A stretch of 64,000 nt of DNA, taken from positions 3,906,001-3,970,000 of the forward strand of contig NZ_CP019706.1 in the NCBI RefSeq assembly GCF_002101395.1, read 5' to 3'. The notes beneath the pieces were generated by a model. It made no database searches, had not been told where the DNA came from, and worked only from the letters and a program-made list of their open reading frames with translations. How positions within the stretch are numbered: position 1 is the first letter of the stretch; every line of letters starts with the position of its first letter. Source of the stretch: Pantoea alhagi. Its GTDB lineage: Bacteria > Pseudomonadota > Gammaproteobacteria > Enterobacterales > Enterobacteriaceae. A program made the translations under genes and the position numbers. Of this stretch, positions 1 to 8,118 are shown one piece after another.

Positions 1-374
1 AGCGTCATCAAATTCGCCATCGCCTGTTGCTTACCGGCAATGCCGAGATGCAGTCCATAGATCATGCTGTACAACGCGTGAGCGGCATCCAGTTCGCCGG
101 AGGCGAGTTTGTCGCGCACCGCCGCCCAGCTCGCCTCTTTCGACGGCTGCAGGTTGATGCCATGCTTTTTATCGAACCCTTTCAGCGCCGCCATAATCAC
201 CGGGGCGCAGTCGGTAAGGGGGATAAAGCCCACGCGCACCAGCGGCTTTTCCGGCGCGTCAGAACCGGCAGCCCAGACCGCGCTGCTTAATCCCGGCACC
301 AGGGCGCTGCCCGCCGCCAGCGCGCTGCCAACGAGAAAACGACGACGTGACGACATAAAACGCGCGTTGCTCAT
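1..374 (-). CDS. nasF: Nitrate ABC transporter substrate-binding protein, N-terminal part (NasF/NrtA-like), cut by window edge
   Basis: About 124 residues of the amino end are visible; the gene continues beyond base 1. The protein begins with a twin-arginine leader (SRRRFL, then a small hydrophobic stretch ending near AVWA), followed by a CmpA/NrtA-type opening with VRVGFIPLTDCAPVIMAAL. Proteins of this family bind nitrate/nitrite in the periplasm and deliver it to an ABC importer for assimilation. The start at 374 has an AGGA about 8 bases upstream; an ATG at 356 would leave a shorter Tat leader. It lies downstream of nasR and of a sigma-54 promoter and attenuator, as in the Klebsiella nas operon. 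The symbol is by analogy. Confidence 0.85.
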   Translation of the reverse strand, partial: MSNARFMSSRRRFLVGSALAAGSALVPGLSSAVWAAGSDAPEKPLVRVGFIPLTDCAPVIMAALKGFDKKHGINLQPSKEASWAAVRDKLASGELDAAHALYSMIYGLHLGIAGKQQAMANLMT

Positions 375-400
375 TCTGTGCATCCTGATAAAAGAGATAA

Positions 401-449
401 AAAAAGGCGTCCGTCGCAGGGAGTGAAAGCCTGCGAGCGGACGCCTTTA
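401..449 (-). terminator. Intrinsic terminator (attenuator) in the nas leader
   Basis: On the minus strand an inverted repeat pairs 445-438 with 413-406 (GGCGTCCG/CGGACGCC) and continues inward with a second 7-bp helix (436-430 with 420-414) and a 9-base loop. A T-run at 405-401 follows. It sits between the sigma-54 promoter and the transporter gene, so by default it would stop transcription before the operon. In the Klebsiella nas system NasR overcomes such a leader terminator when nitrate or nitrite is present. Confidence 0.85.
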
Positions 450-461
450 TCCAAAGCACTC

Positions 462-483
462 GTTTCACCGCCGTTGGTGAAAC
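462..483 (-). promoter_or_regulatory. ANTAR-type hexaloop hairpin, probable NasR RNA target
   Basis: A perfect 8-bp stem (GTTTCACC/GGTGAAAC) closes a 6-base loop AACGGC on the minus strand. Position 1 of the loop is A and position 4 is G, the two bases conserved in loops recognised by ANTAR proteins. It lies just upstream of the attenuator at 401-449 and downstream of the predicted transcription start near 498. The neighbouring nasR product ends in an ANTAR domain. The usual first hairpin of the two-hairpin motif is not clear in this short leader. Confidence 0.75.
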
Positions 484-508
484 AAATGCACACGTTGTCT
501 TACGTTAC

Positions 509-524
509 TGCAAGCGGCATGCCA
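509..524 (-). promoter_or_regulatory. Sigma-54 (RpoN) promoter of the nas operon
   Basis: Read on the minus strand the site is TGGCATGCCGCTTGCA, an exact fit to the -24/-12 consensus TGGCAYRNNNNTTGCW. The start of transcription is expected near base 498, giving a leader of about 120 bases before the ATG at 374 that holds the hexaloop hairpin and attenuator. This fits nitrogen-limitation control of nitrate assimilation through NtrC. Confidence 0.85.
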
Positions 525-597
525 GCTTTGAAATGCGCTCCGCAGGCGGCTTCAGGAGGCTGAACGCCCGGCGGCGCACTCTGGTGTGACATTTTAC

Positions 598-612
598 GCA
601 CGCTGATTGTGC
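598..612 (-). promoter_or_regulatory. NtrC-like binding dyad upstream of nas promoter
   Basis: The site reads GCAC-N7-GTGC, the same half-sites and spacing as the consensus NtrC operator. It is about 105 bases upstream of the predicted start site, a normal enhancer distance for NtrC, and touches the 3' end of nasR. Only one clear site was seen; 576-589 has a weaker partial match. Confidence 0.6.
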
Positions 613-614
613 AG

Positions 615-1859
615 CTACCTGGTATGAGGTAGCGAGAAGACGGCAGCAACTTCTATCATCGCCCGCGCAACTTCACCGACCCGCTTATTTTGATCCATCG
701 CCATTTTGCGCAGCGTATGCCATGCCTGTTGCTCATCGCACTGGTAATGCTGCATTAACAGCGCTTTGGCCCGGTCGATCTGCTTACGCTCCGTCAGCGT
801 GGCGTGCATCGCCGCCAGCTCATCCTCTTGCGCCTGCAGGCGCTGAGCCTGATTCTCTATCAGCGCCAGCAGCGAACGTCCCAGCTGGGGCGCAATCCCC
901 GCTGAGTCCAGCATGCCACCCTCCTCCAGCCAGGGGGTGTTAGTGACATACAGGCTGTAGCCTGACGGCTGCCGGCATGCTTCCGACAGCGTTGCGGCAT
1001 TTGCCGTTTCCAGCTGAGCAATGCCATCACGACAAATGCGCATTACCTGCTGCCGGAGCAGCTGTTCTGTCTGCTTCATGCCATCCAGCCGCTCACTGAG
1101 CAGCTGAAACCAGCGCTGCGCATCAGTACCGCGCGTGCTCATCCCGCTACAGGCGATGCGCCGCAGCTTTTCTGTTTCCTGTCCCGCTTCAGCGATGGCG
1201 TGCCAGGCCTGCAGGCTCTGCTCGTCGGCAAACTGGCAAAAAGTACTGAAGCTGCGATCCTGACTCTCCAGCAGCGTGACCAACTGCTGACGATCCGCTT
1301 TACTGAACGCGCCGGCGGCAAAGCCCGCCGCGCCGATTGCCCGCTCCTGCCCGGCCAGCTCTTTGCCCTGCATAAAGCTGAACAGCGCCAGCAACGCTCG
1401 TGACATGCTGTGGCTGGCGTTATCCGCCGCCTCGAATATCAGATGCAGCAGATGCCGTATCAGTTCGCTGTACTGCTGTATCGCAGCGGTATGGGGCAGC
1501 TTATGGCACAGCACCTCCTCACGCAGCGCCGTCAGCCCGCTTAACGCCTGTAGCGTCAGCGCCACGCGCCCGTAAAAACCGCTGGCAGCGGCCCGCTTTT
1601 CCGGCTCCGGCAACTGCGTCAGCATGCCGCTCAGCGCCTTATCAACTTCATCTTGCCGCGTGATGAGCTGCGGCAACGTTAAATCGCTGTCGCGGCAGAG
1701 CCAGAGCGTGGAGATGCCGCGTTCACGCTGGAGAGCGTGAATTAAAGCGCTAATCGCATCGAGCAGCGCCTCGCTATTTAACAGTTCCTGTAACGCTAAC
1801 CGCTCGCTTTCCCGTGACGCTGACCAGTAACGCCAGGCATAATCGGTGGTGTTTTGCAT
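615..1859 (-). CDS. nasR: Nitrate-responsive transcription antiterminator NasR (NIT-ANTAR)
   Basis: The 414-residue protein has a long helical NIT (nitrate- and nitrite-sensing) domain over most of its length and a C-terminal ANTAR RNA-binding domain (about residues 350-405, with the pattern ...IDRAKALLMQHYQCDEQQAW). NasR binds nitrate or nitrite and then the nas leader RNA, allowing read-through of the terminator. The start at 1859 (MQNTTDYAW) is preferred over an upstream in-frame ATG at 1955, whose 32 extra residues do not look like the domain. It is transcribed toward the nas leader, where the expected RNA target is visible. Confidence 0.92.
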   Translation of the reverse strand: MQNTTDYAWRYWSASRESERLALQELLNSEALLDAISALIHALQRERGISTLWLCRDSDLTLPQLITRQDEVDKALSGMLTQLPEPEKRAAASGFYGRVALTLQALSGLTALREEVLCHKLPHTAAIQQYSELIRHLLHLIFEAADNASHSMSRALLALFSFMQGKELAGQERAIGAAGFAAGAFSKADRQQLVTLLESQDRSFSTFCQFADEQSLQAWHAIAEAGQETEKLRRIACSGMSTRGTDAQRWFQLLSERLDGMKQTEQLLRQQVMRICRDGIAQLETANAATLSEACRQPSGYSLYVTNTPWLEEGGMLDSAGIAPQLGRSLLALIENQAQRLQAQEDELAAMHATLTERKQIDRAKALLMQHYQCDEQQAWHTLRKMAMDQNKRVGEVARAMIEVAAVFSLPHTR

Positions 1860-1957
1860 TATCAACCGCCCCGTTAACCTTATCCCGCTCAGGATCAAGC
1901 AAAGTACGTGCCGCTTATCGCAACAGGCAAGCGATAGCTTTTGCTTATATTTCACGC

Positions 1958-1983
1958 ATCAGCCTCAAGTTGTTGAGGCTGAT
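1958..1983. repeat. Perfect 11-bp inverted repeat between nasR and the chemoreceptor gene
   Basis: ATCAGCCTCAA and its reverse complement flank a 4-base GTTG loop. No T-run follows on either strand, so it is not an obvious terminator. It lies in the divergent promoter region of nasR (start 1859) and the chemoreceptor (start 2028). It could be an operator or an mRNA leader hairpin. Confidence 0.6.
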
Positions 1984-1992
1984 AACCGATAC
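1965..1992 (+). promoter_or_regulatory. Possible sigma-28 (FliA) promoter of the chemoreceptor
   Basis: TCAAGTTG, 12 bases, then ACCGATAC resembles the flagellar class 3 consensus TAAAGTTT-N11-GCCGATAA (6 of 8 matches in each half, spacer one base long). It is followed by the chemoreceptor start 36 bases later, and class 3 control is usual for such genes. The match is imperfect and overlaps the inverted repeat, so it is tentative. Confidence 0.35.
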
Positions 1993-2027
1993 CGTAAGTA
2001 CTGATCTCGGTTTCATGAGGCTCCACC

Positions 2028-3815
2028 ATGCTTTCTTCAATTCGCGCCCGTATTGTTGCTATTACTACTGCCTGCGTGGTGGTGGCGTTGTTGATTAACG
2101 CCACGCTGAACTATCTGGTAACGGAAAAATATAATCAGCAGGCCATTACCAGCACGCTGGAAGCGGTAGCCGACAGCCATAATGCCGCGATTGCCGAATG
2201 GGTTAACAGCAAGTCCACCATGATCGCCTCGCTGCAGCCGGTGGCGCTGGAGGCCGATCCGGTCCCGGCGTTCCGCCAGGTGGCGGCAGCGGGCGGCTTT
2301 ACCAACGTTTATGCCGGCTACGCCAGCAAAATAGCGAAATTTTCCGATGCGACCGGCATTCCCCCTGATTTTGATCCAACGGGGCGTCCATGGTATTTGC
2401 AGGCGCAGGCGGCTGGAAAACCGATCGTGACGCCGCCCTATGTCGATATCACCAGCGGTAAGCTGGTGGTGGCTTTCGCCATTCCGGTAATAGAGAACGG
2501 CACGCTGCAGGCGGTGCTCTCCGGCGATGTGGCCATGGATAGCGTTGTCGCAAACGTCGGCTCTATTCATCCTACGCCCGCCAGCAGTGGCCTGCTGATC
2601 GATAAAAATGGCATGATTGTGACCACCAGCGATGCGGATATGGCGCTGAAACCGGTGAAAAATCTGCTGCCCGACCTTGACGTACCCGCCCTGCTACACA
2701 GCGACACGCCGGTGGCGGCCCAGCTGAGCGGCGTGGACAAGCTGCTGCTGGCAAAACCGGTTAGCGGCACTGACTGGTATCTGGTGGTAGCGCTGGATCG
2801 TGCGGAAGCGTACGCCGGTATGCATTCGCTGCTTTCTGCCTCTGCGGTTTCGCTGATCCTGCTGGTTCTGGTCGCCGCACTGGTAATTGGTCTGCTGATT
2901 GGCGCGCTGATGCGTCGCCTGCTGTCGATTCGTGATGCGATGCATGCGATCAGCTCTGGCGATAACGATCTGACCCAGCGCCTGCCGGTCAACGGCAATG
3001 ATGAAGTCTCGCAAATCGCCAGCGCCTTTAACGCCTTTACCGATAAGCTGGCTACGGTGATGACGCAGTTGCGCGACGCCAGCGCCTCGGTGCAGGTTGC
3101 CGCCAATGAGATCGCCAGCGGCAACGCCGATCTCTCCGGGCGTACCGAGCAGGCAGCGAATAACCTGCGCGAAACGGTCAGCGCGATGGATGCGATTAGC
3201 CAGTCGGTAACCGAATCAACCCAGTCGGCAATGCAGGCAAATCAGCAGGCGGCCTCGGCTTCTGAAGCCGCACGACGTGGCGGCGAAGTGGTCTCCAGCG
3301 TAATCGCCACCATGGAAACCATTGAACAGGCATCGGGTAAAATCGGCGATATTATCAGCGTGATCGACGGCATCGCTTTCCAGACCAATATTCTGGCGCT
3401 TAACGCTGCGGTCGAGGCCGCGCGCGCCGGTGAACAAGGGCGTGGTTTTGCCGTGGTCGCCGGTGAAGTGCGTAATCTGGCGCAGCGCAGCGCGCAGGCG
3501 GCGAAAGAGATTAAAGCCCTGATCGACAGCACCACGCAGAGCGTGGCGACCGGCTCACACTATGTCCGCATGGCGGGCGAAAGCATGGATGATATCGTCA
3601 GCAATGTGGCCAGCGTTTCTGAAATTATGGAAGGTATTACGCTGGCCAGTGAAACGCAGCTGCACGGTATTCAGGGCGTACATCTGGCTATTGGCAAACT
3701 GGATGAAATGGTGCAGCAGAACGCCGAACTGGTGGTGCAATCTACCGCCGCTGCTGGCGCGCTGAAGTATCAGGCTAACGAGCTGGCCGATACCGCAGGC
3801 CACTTCCGTCTGTAA
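2028..3815 (+). CDS. Methyl-accepting chemotaxis protein with periplasmic Cache sensor
   Basis: 595 residues in the classical order. There is an N-terminal membrane helix (about 8-28) and a periplasmic Cache-type ligand domain (about 35-265, with RPWYLQA and TPPYVDITSGKLVV typical of dCache_1). A second helix (about 273-297), a HAMP domain (about 298-350) and a long cytoplasmic signalling coiled coil follow. The hairpin tip has the invariant core (ISVIDGIAFQTNILALNAAV). It would relay ligand binding to CheA. GAGG 8 bases before the ATG supports the start. The C-terminus lacks the NWETF-like CheR/CheB tether. The ligand is unknown; proximity to nas genes does not by itself show nitrate sensing. 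Confidence 0.93.
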   Translation: MLSSIRARIVAITTACVVVALLINATLNYLVTEKYNQQAITSTLEAVADSHNAAIAEWVNSKSTMIASLQPVALEADPVPAFRQVAAAGGFTNVYAGYASKIAKFSDATGIPPDFDPTGRPWYLQAQAAGKPIVTPPYVDITSGKLVVAFAIPVIENGTLQAVLSGDVAMDSVVANVGSIHPTPASSGLLIDKNGMIVTTSDADMALKPVKNLLPDLDVPALLHSDTPVAAQLSGVDKLLLAKPVSGTDWYLVVALDRAEAYAGMHSLLSASAVSLILLVLVAALVIGLLIGALMRRLLSIRDAMHAISSGDNDLTQRLPVNGNDEVSQIASAFNAFTDKLATVMTQLRDASASVQVAANEIASGNADLSGRTEQAANNLRETVSAMDAISQSVTESTQSAMQANQQAASASEAARRGGEVVSSVIATMETIEQASGKIGDIISVIDGIAFQTNILALNAAVEAARAGEQGRGFAVVAGEVRNLAQRSAQAAKEIKALIDSTTQSVATGSHYVRMAGESMDDIVSNVASVSEIMEGITLASETQLHGIQGVHLAIGKLDEMVQQNAELVVQSTAAAGALKYQANELADTAGHFRL

Positions 3816-4202
3816 ATTCTGAAATAGTTCGCCTGGCGGTGCGTGCGCGTCGTCGGGCGCTATCCCTTTCCACCGCCCTTTCTTTTTTCGCGCATTGCAT
3901 TAAGCCTGCGCCGCGCCTGCTTTGCTGTCTATACTTGCCAGATAATGTTCTGACGTTGCCGTCGGGCGATGCCGCTAAGGTGACGCACGGCGCGCAAATA
4001 ACATGAGAAACAGACTCGCGCAATGGTTTGAAATCTCAAAAGTGTCAGGTAGACTGAGCCTGGTTTTATCTTTCTGTAAATCTGAGCAATTTTTCCAGCC
4101 AGCCGCGTCAAATTTCGGCAAGCATCAGGCTTGCCCGCCGCGTCTCTGCGCTACACGCTCTGGCTTTTGTCCAGATAATCTGATGAGATCGTGAGGATCA
4201 AA
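3816..4202. other. Intergenic region before the T6SS-like island
   Basis: About 390 bases between the chemoreceptor and the SH3 lipoprotein gene. Short reading frames here have no start signals or recognisable products. No clear terminator or consensus promoter was seen, although any promoter of the island would be expected here. Confidence 0.5.
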
Positions 4203-4694
4203 GTGAAAATTCGTTTCGCGCTGACATTACTCGCTGTTATGACCGTTGCTGGCTGTAAACCACCTGCACCGCCCGTCAATGACGACACGCTGGTTAGCAG
4301 CACCGTCAACGGCGTGACGCTGGTCCATCGTCATGCGGTCAGTGCGCCCGGCGAGTTTACGCCGATTGATGAAAGCTATCGCGCGCTGTACAACGCCTCG
4401 GTGATGACCACGCCCGACTACGGCGGCAAAGTGGTGCGCTATCTGGAAAACGGCAAGCCTTTCCAGGTGCTGGGCAAGGTGGAAAATAACTGGCTGGCCA
4501 TCGCCGAGCCTGATGATACGCAGCTTATCGGCTATGTGCCGATGAAGGCGGGCGTGCCCAGCGATCGTTATGAGCAGACGCTGCGCAACGATCGTCCACG
4601 TCCACGCCGCGCCACTAAGCAAGTCTGTGTCGATGTCGGCGGCGCCAGTAAAGCCTGTCGCAAAGCCAATACCGCTACCTGGATCCTTGATTAA
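4203..4694 (+). CDS. SH3-like domain lipoprotein at the head of the T6SS-like island
   Basis: The 163-residue product starts with a lipoprotein signal ending in the lipobox VAGC (Cys at residue 18). It contains an SH3-like beta domain (about 55-120, with YGGKVVRYLENGKPFQVLGK and NWLAIAEP). The GTG at 4203 is chosen because AGGA lies 5 bases upstream; a GTG at 4191 is in frame but without a ribosome site. SH3-type envelope domains often contact peptidoglycan or peptides. It precedes tssL by 85 bases in the same direction. No TssJ, the usual T6SS lipoprotein, is encoded here, so this protein may be its functional stand-in, which is inference. The C-terminus is basic and has two Cys (CVDVGGASKAC). 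Confidence 0.75.
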   Translation: MKIRFALTLLAVMTVAGCKPPAPPVNDDTLVSSTVNGVTLVHRHAVSAPGEFTPIDESYRALYNASVMTTPDYGGKVVRYLENGKPFQVLGKVENNWLAIAEPDDTQLIGYVPMKAGVPSDRYEQTLRNDRPRPRRATKQVCVDVGGASKACRKANTATWILD

Positions 4695-4779
4695 ACTACG
4701 CCTGCCGGCGCATGACCCGGCAGGAACTCCCGGTTACTGCTGAAAATGGGATATTTTCGGTCTGGAATAATGTGATTCA

Positions 4780-5994
4780 ATGACGCCTGTAGATGCTGCC
4801 CGTGAAGCACATAACACGAGCAAGGATAATATATTACTGGCAGCGGCCTCTCCGCTGTTGAATACCATTGTGCATATTCGTATGGCTGCCACGCATGACG
4901 ATCCGGCCGGGCTGCGCCTGCAACTGGTGGAAGAAGTGCGTCAGTTTGAAAATCGCTGCAAGCAGGCCGGGTTGCCGTTTGAAACCATTATTGGTGCCCG
5001 CTACTGTCTTTGCAGCACGCTGGACGAAGCGGCGGCACAAACGCCCTGGGGCATTCGCGGCGTCTGGTCGGGCAACGGCCTGCTGGTTACCTTCCATAAT
5101 GAAAGCTGGGGTGGCGAGAAGTTTTTCCAGCTGCTCTCCCGCCTGTCGCAAAATCCGGCCCAGCATCTGGCGCTGCTGGAAGTGATCCACTATTGTCTGC
5201 TGCTGGGCTACGAAGGCCGCTATCGCGGCATCGAAAATGGCCGTCAGCAGCGCGATACCCTGCGCACCCGCCTTGGACAGCTGATTGCCGAAACCCGACA
5301 GAATCAGGATACCCCCGCCAGCGTAACGGTTGAGGCAAGACCGCTTTCCAGCCAGTTCTGGCGACCGCCGGTGCCGATCTGGAGCTGTTTGCTGGTTACC
5401 GCGTTAATTGCCGGGCTGATTTATAGCGGCCTTAACTGGCGGCTGGGCAGCCAGGCTGAACCGGTGCTGCGCGCTATCTATCAGGCGCCGCTGCCTGAAG
5501 TGACGTTGTCACGCGGTGCGGCAATGCCGCAGTCGCTTCTGAATTTACGCCAGCGCTTGAGCGATGTGCTGGCCGCAGGACAGCTGGAGGTCAGCGATGG
5601 TCCTTTCGGCAGCAAAATTATCCTTTCCTCCGATAAACTTTTCGAACCGGGTGCCACCGCGCTGAATAGCTCAGGGCGCGCGTTGCTGATGCGCGTCGCC
5701 GACGCGGTACAGGATATTAAAGGCACGCTGCTGGTTTCCGCCTATACCGATAACCGCGTGCCGCGCACTAATCGTTTTCCGTCGAGCTATGAATTTTCTC
5801 TGGCGCGGGCGAAAACCATCACCGCCCTGCTGAATCAGCAACTCACCGTCGGTCATCAGATCAAAGCGGAGGGACGCGGCGATAGCGATCCGCTGCTGCC
5901 GAACGACAGTGAAGAAAATCGCGCCCGTAATCGACGTATCGAAATTACGTTGTTCGCCGCGCCGGTGAACCCTGCGCAAAAGGAGAAGCCGTAA
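4780..5994 (+). CDS. tssL: T6SS inner-membrane protein TssL (DotU/IcmH) with C-terminal OmpA domain
   Basis: 404 residues: a cytoplasmic DotU/IcmH helical domain (about 20-185, with CLLLGYEGRYRG near its end), one membrane helix (about 198-218) and a periplasmic OmpA-like domain (about 285-395). The OmpA domain carries TDN and NRRIEIT, the Asp and Arg positions that bind diaminopimelate in peptidoglycan. In complete T6SSs TssL joins TssM and TssJ to anchor the machine in the envelope. The domain set looks intact. Its stop overlaps the start of tssM (TAATGA). The ribosome site is weak (GGAA). Confidence 0.93.
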   Translation: MTPVDAAREAHNTSKDNILLAAASPLLNTIVHIRMAATHDDPAGLRLQLVEEVRQFENRCKQAGLPFETIIGARYCLCSTLDEAAAQTPWGIRGVWSGNGLLVTFHNESWGGEKFFQLLSRLSQNPAQHLALLEVIHYCLLLGYEGRYRGIENGRQQRDTLRTRLGQLIAETRQNQDTPASVTVEARPLSSQFWRPPVPIWSCLLVTALIAGLIYSGLNWRLGSQAEPVLRAIYQAPLPEVTLSRGAAMPQSLLNLRQRLSDVLAAGQLEVSDGPFGSKIILSSDKLFEPGATALNSSGRALLMRVADAVQDIKGTLLVSAYTDNRVPRTNRFPSSYEFSLARAKTITALLNQQLTVGHQIKAEGRGDSDPLLPNDSEENRARNRRIEITLFAAPVNPAQKEKP

Positions 5995-8108
5995 TGAAGA
6001 AAGCATGGCCCCCGTTGCTTGCCAGTCGTCTGGCCTGGGGCTTTATCGGCATTAGCGCCTTTGCCTGCCTGATCTGGATTGTTGGCCCGCTGTTGGTCAT
6101 TAACGATGCGCGCCCGCTGGAGTCGGTGTTTAATCGCCAACTGGTGATTGGGCTCGCCTATTTTTTCTGGATCCTGATGCAGCTGATCCCCCGACTGTAT
6201 AATGCCTGGTTCAATAATCGTCTGCTGACGAACTTGCAGCAGCAGGCGATGCTTGACCCGGCAGAGCAACAGGCAACGGAAAGCATGCTGACCGAGCGCT
6301 TTAACGAAGCCATTACTCTGCTGAAAAAAGCGCAATTTGGTCGTAAGCGTCATGGCAGCCGCTGGCAGCGCTACAGCGCGCCGTGGCTCTATCAGCTGCC
6401 GTGGTACATGATTGTCGGCGCGCCAGGCGCCGGTAAAACCACTGCCTTGCTGAACTCTGGTCTGGAGTTTCCCTTAACCGATAGCCTTGGCAAAAGCGCC
6501 GTGCGCGGCATCGGCGGCACGCGCCACTGCGACTGGTGGTTTACCGATCGCGCCGTACTGCTGGATACCGCAGGACGTTATACCTTGCAGGAGAGCCAGC
6601 GCGCCCGCGACGCCAGCGAATGGCAAACGTTTATCGCCCTGCTGAAACGCTTTCGGGCGCGTCAGCCGATCAACGGCGTAATCATGACGATAAGCGTCGC
6701 CGATCTGCTCAGCGATGCTGCCGAAGCGCGTTATGCCCAGGCCACCGCCCTGCGGCAACGCATGCATGAACTGCATCAGCAGACCGGCATTGCGTTTCCG
6801 GTCTATATCATGGTGACAAAAACCGATCTGCTGAAAGGCTTTATGGGCTATTTCGCTACGCTGGATAAGCAGCAGCGCGACCGCATCTGGGGCTTTACCT
6901 TCCCCTGGGAGACGAACCGCGACGGCAGCTCACCGCTTAATGGCCATTTCGGGCAACAGTTTACCCTGCTGCAGCAGCAGCTACAGCGCGACGTGGCGCA
7001 CCGCATGGAGCAGCAAAACGAACTAATGCAGCGCGCCGATTGCTTCCTGTTCCCACAGGAGTTCGCCTCGCTGCGTCCGCTTTTGGCAGAGTATCTGGAT
7101 ATTGTCTTTTCGCCGGTCGGCGGCGCGGTCGCCTGGTCGCCGCGCGGCCTGTTTTTTACCAGCGGCACGCAGGAAGGCCTGCCGTTCGATCGCATTATGG
7201 GGCAACTGACGCGTAAACTACAGTTGCCGCGCACCGGCGAACACTCTATTGCCGCCTGGGACAGCGTGAACCGTGCCGCGCCCATTCCAGGTAACAAAGG
7301 GCAAAGTTATTTTATCCGCCACTTGCTGAGCGACCTGATCTTTGAAGAAAGCGGACTGGCCGGCAGCGATAGCCGCTGGGAAGACCGTAACCGCCTGCTG
7401 CACTGGACCGCCTATGGCGCGATGGCCGCCGGGCTGTTGCTGGCCTGCGGGCTCTGGTTTACCAGCTATCTGCAAAACCAGCACTATCTTCAGCAGATTG
7501 CACAGCGCGTCCCGCCGTTGACACATCAGGGCGAGGAACTTGCCCGCCAAAACGCCGGCACCATTTTCGATCTGCTACCCTATTTGAATAGCCTGGTGAA
7601 GTTGCCGCAGGCAGAGAATTTTTCTCTGGATAATCCGCCGCTCAGTATGCGGGCAGGACTCTATCGCGGCGATCAAGTTAGCGACGCCGCCTGGGTGCTC
7701 TATCAGAACGCCCTGAAATCGTTGCTGCTGCCCCGCGTGGCGCAGGAAATCACGCGCATTTTAGGCAGTGATAAAGGTAACGACAGCGAATTTAGCCGTA
7801 ATGCCCTGCGCGCCTATCAGATGCTTTACCAGCCGCGCAATTATGATGGCGAGTTCCTGCGCGGCTGGTTGATGCAGAACTTACAGCGTACCCTGCCGGC
7901 AAACGTCACCACGCACGATCTTCAGCAGCTTGACTGGCATCTTAGCCAGCTGCTGGACCGGCAGATACAGTCGTCGCCTTTCGCTCGCGACAACGCATTA
8001 ATTATGCGCAAGCTGGCAGCCAGCCTGGCGGATTCAACGCCGGACAGCAGGCAGTTTGCGATCGCGTCCGCAGAAACAACGCAGCGAGCGGGCAATCGGC
8101 ATCAGTGA
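5994..8108 (+). CDS. tssM: T6SS inner-membrane ATPase-like protein TssM (IcmF), short form
   Basis: 704 residues, where full TssM proteins usually have about 1,100-1,200. Two N-terminal membrane helices (about 14-36 and 48-68) are followed by a cytoplasmic domain with an intact Walker A (GAPGAGKTT, residues 142-150) and DTAG (191-194). A third helix lies at about 472-493 and roughly 210 residues of periplasmic helical region follow. The C-terminal IcmF-related beta domain that binds TssJ is missing. The reading frame stops cleanly and tagF follows after 10 bases, so the shortening looks like a fixed form and not a recent frameshift, although an old deletion cannot be excluded. Confidence 0.9.
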   Translation: MKKAWPPLLASRLAWGFIGISAFACLIWIVGPLLVINDARPLESVFNRQLVIGLAYFFWILMQLIPRLYNAWFNNRLLTNLQQQAMLDPAEQQATESMLTERFNEAITLLKKAQFGRKRHGSRWQRYSAPWLYQLPWYMIVGAPGAGKTTALLNSGLEFPLTDSLGKSAVRGIGGTRHCDWWFTDRAVLLDTAGRYTLQESQRARDASEWQTFIALLKRFRARQPINGVIMTISVADLLSDAAEARYAQATALRQRMHELHQQTGIAFPVYIMVTKTDLLKGFMGYFATLDKQQRDRIWGFTFPWETNRDGSSPLNGHFGQQFTLLQQQLQRDVAHRMEQQNELMQRADCFLFPQEFASLRPLLAEYLDIVFSPVGGAVAWSPRGLFFTSGTQEGLPFDRIMGQLTRKLQLPRTGEHSIAAWDSVNRAAPIPGNKGQSYFIRHLLSDLIFEESGLAGSDSRWEDRNRLLHWTAYGAMAAGLLLACGLWFTSYLQNQHYLQQIAQRVPPLTHQGEELARQNAGTIFDLLPYLNSLVKLPQAENFSLDNPPLSMRAGLYRGDQVSDAAWVLYQNALKSLLLPRVAQEITRILGSDKGNDSEFSRNALRAYQMLYQPRNYDGEFLRGWLMQNLQRTLPANVTTHDLQQLDWHLSQLLDRQIQSSPFARDNALIMRKLAASLADSTPDSRQFAIASAETTQRAGNRHQ

Positions 8109-8118
8109 GGAAATGGTT

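Noticed and set aside
494..507. ACGT-AAGACA-ACGT hairpin as first ANTAR hairpin
   Set aside because: It straddles the predicted sigma-54 start site near 498 and its loop lacks G at position 4.
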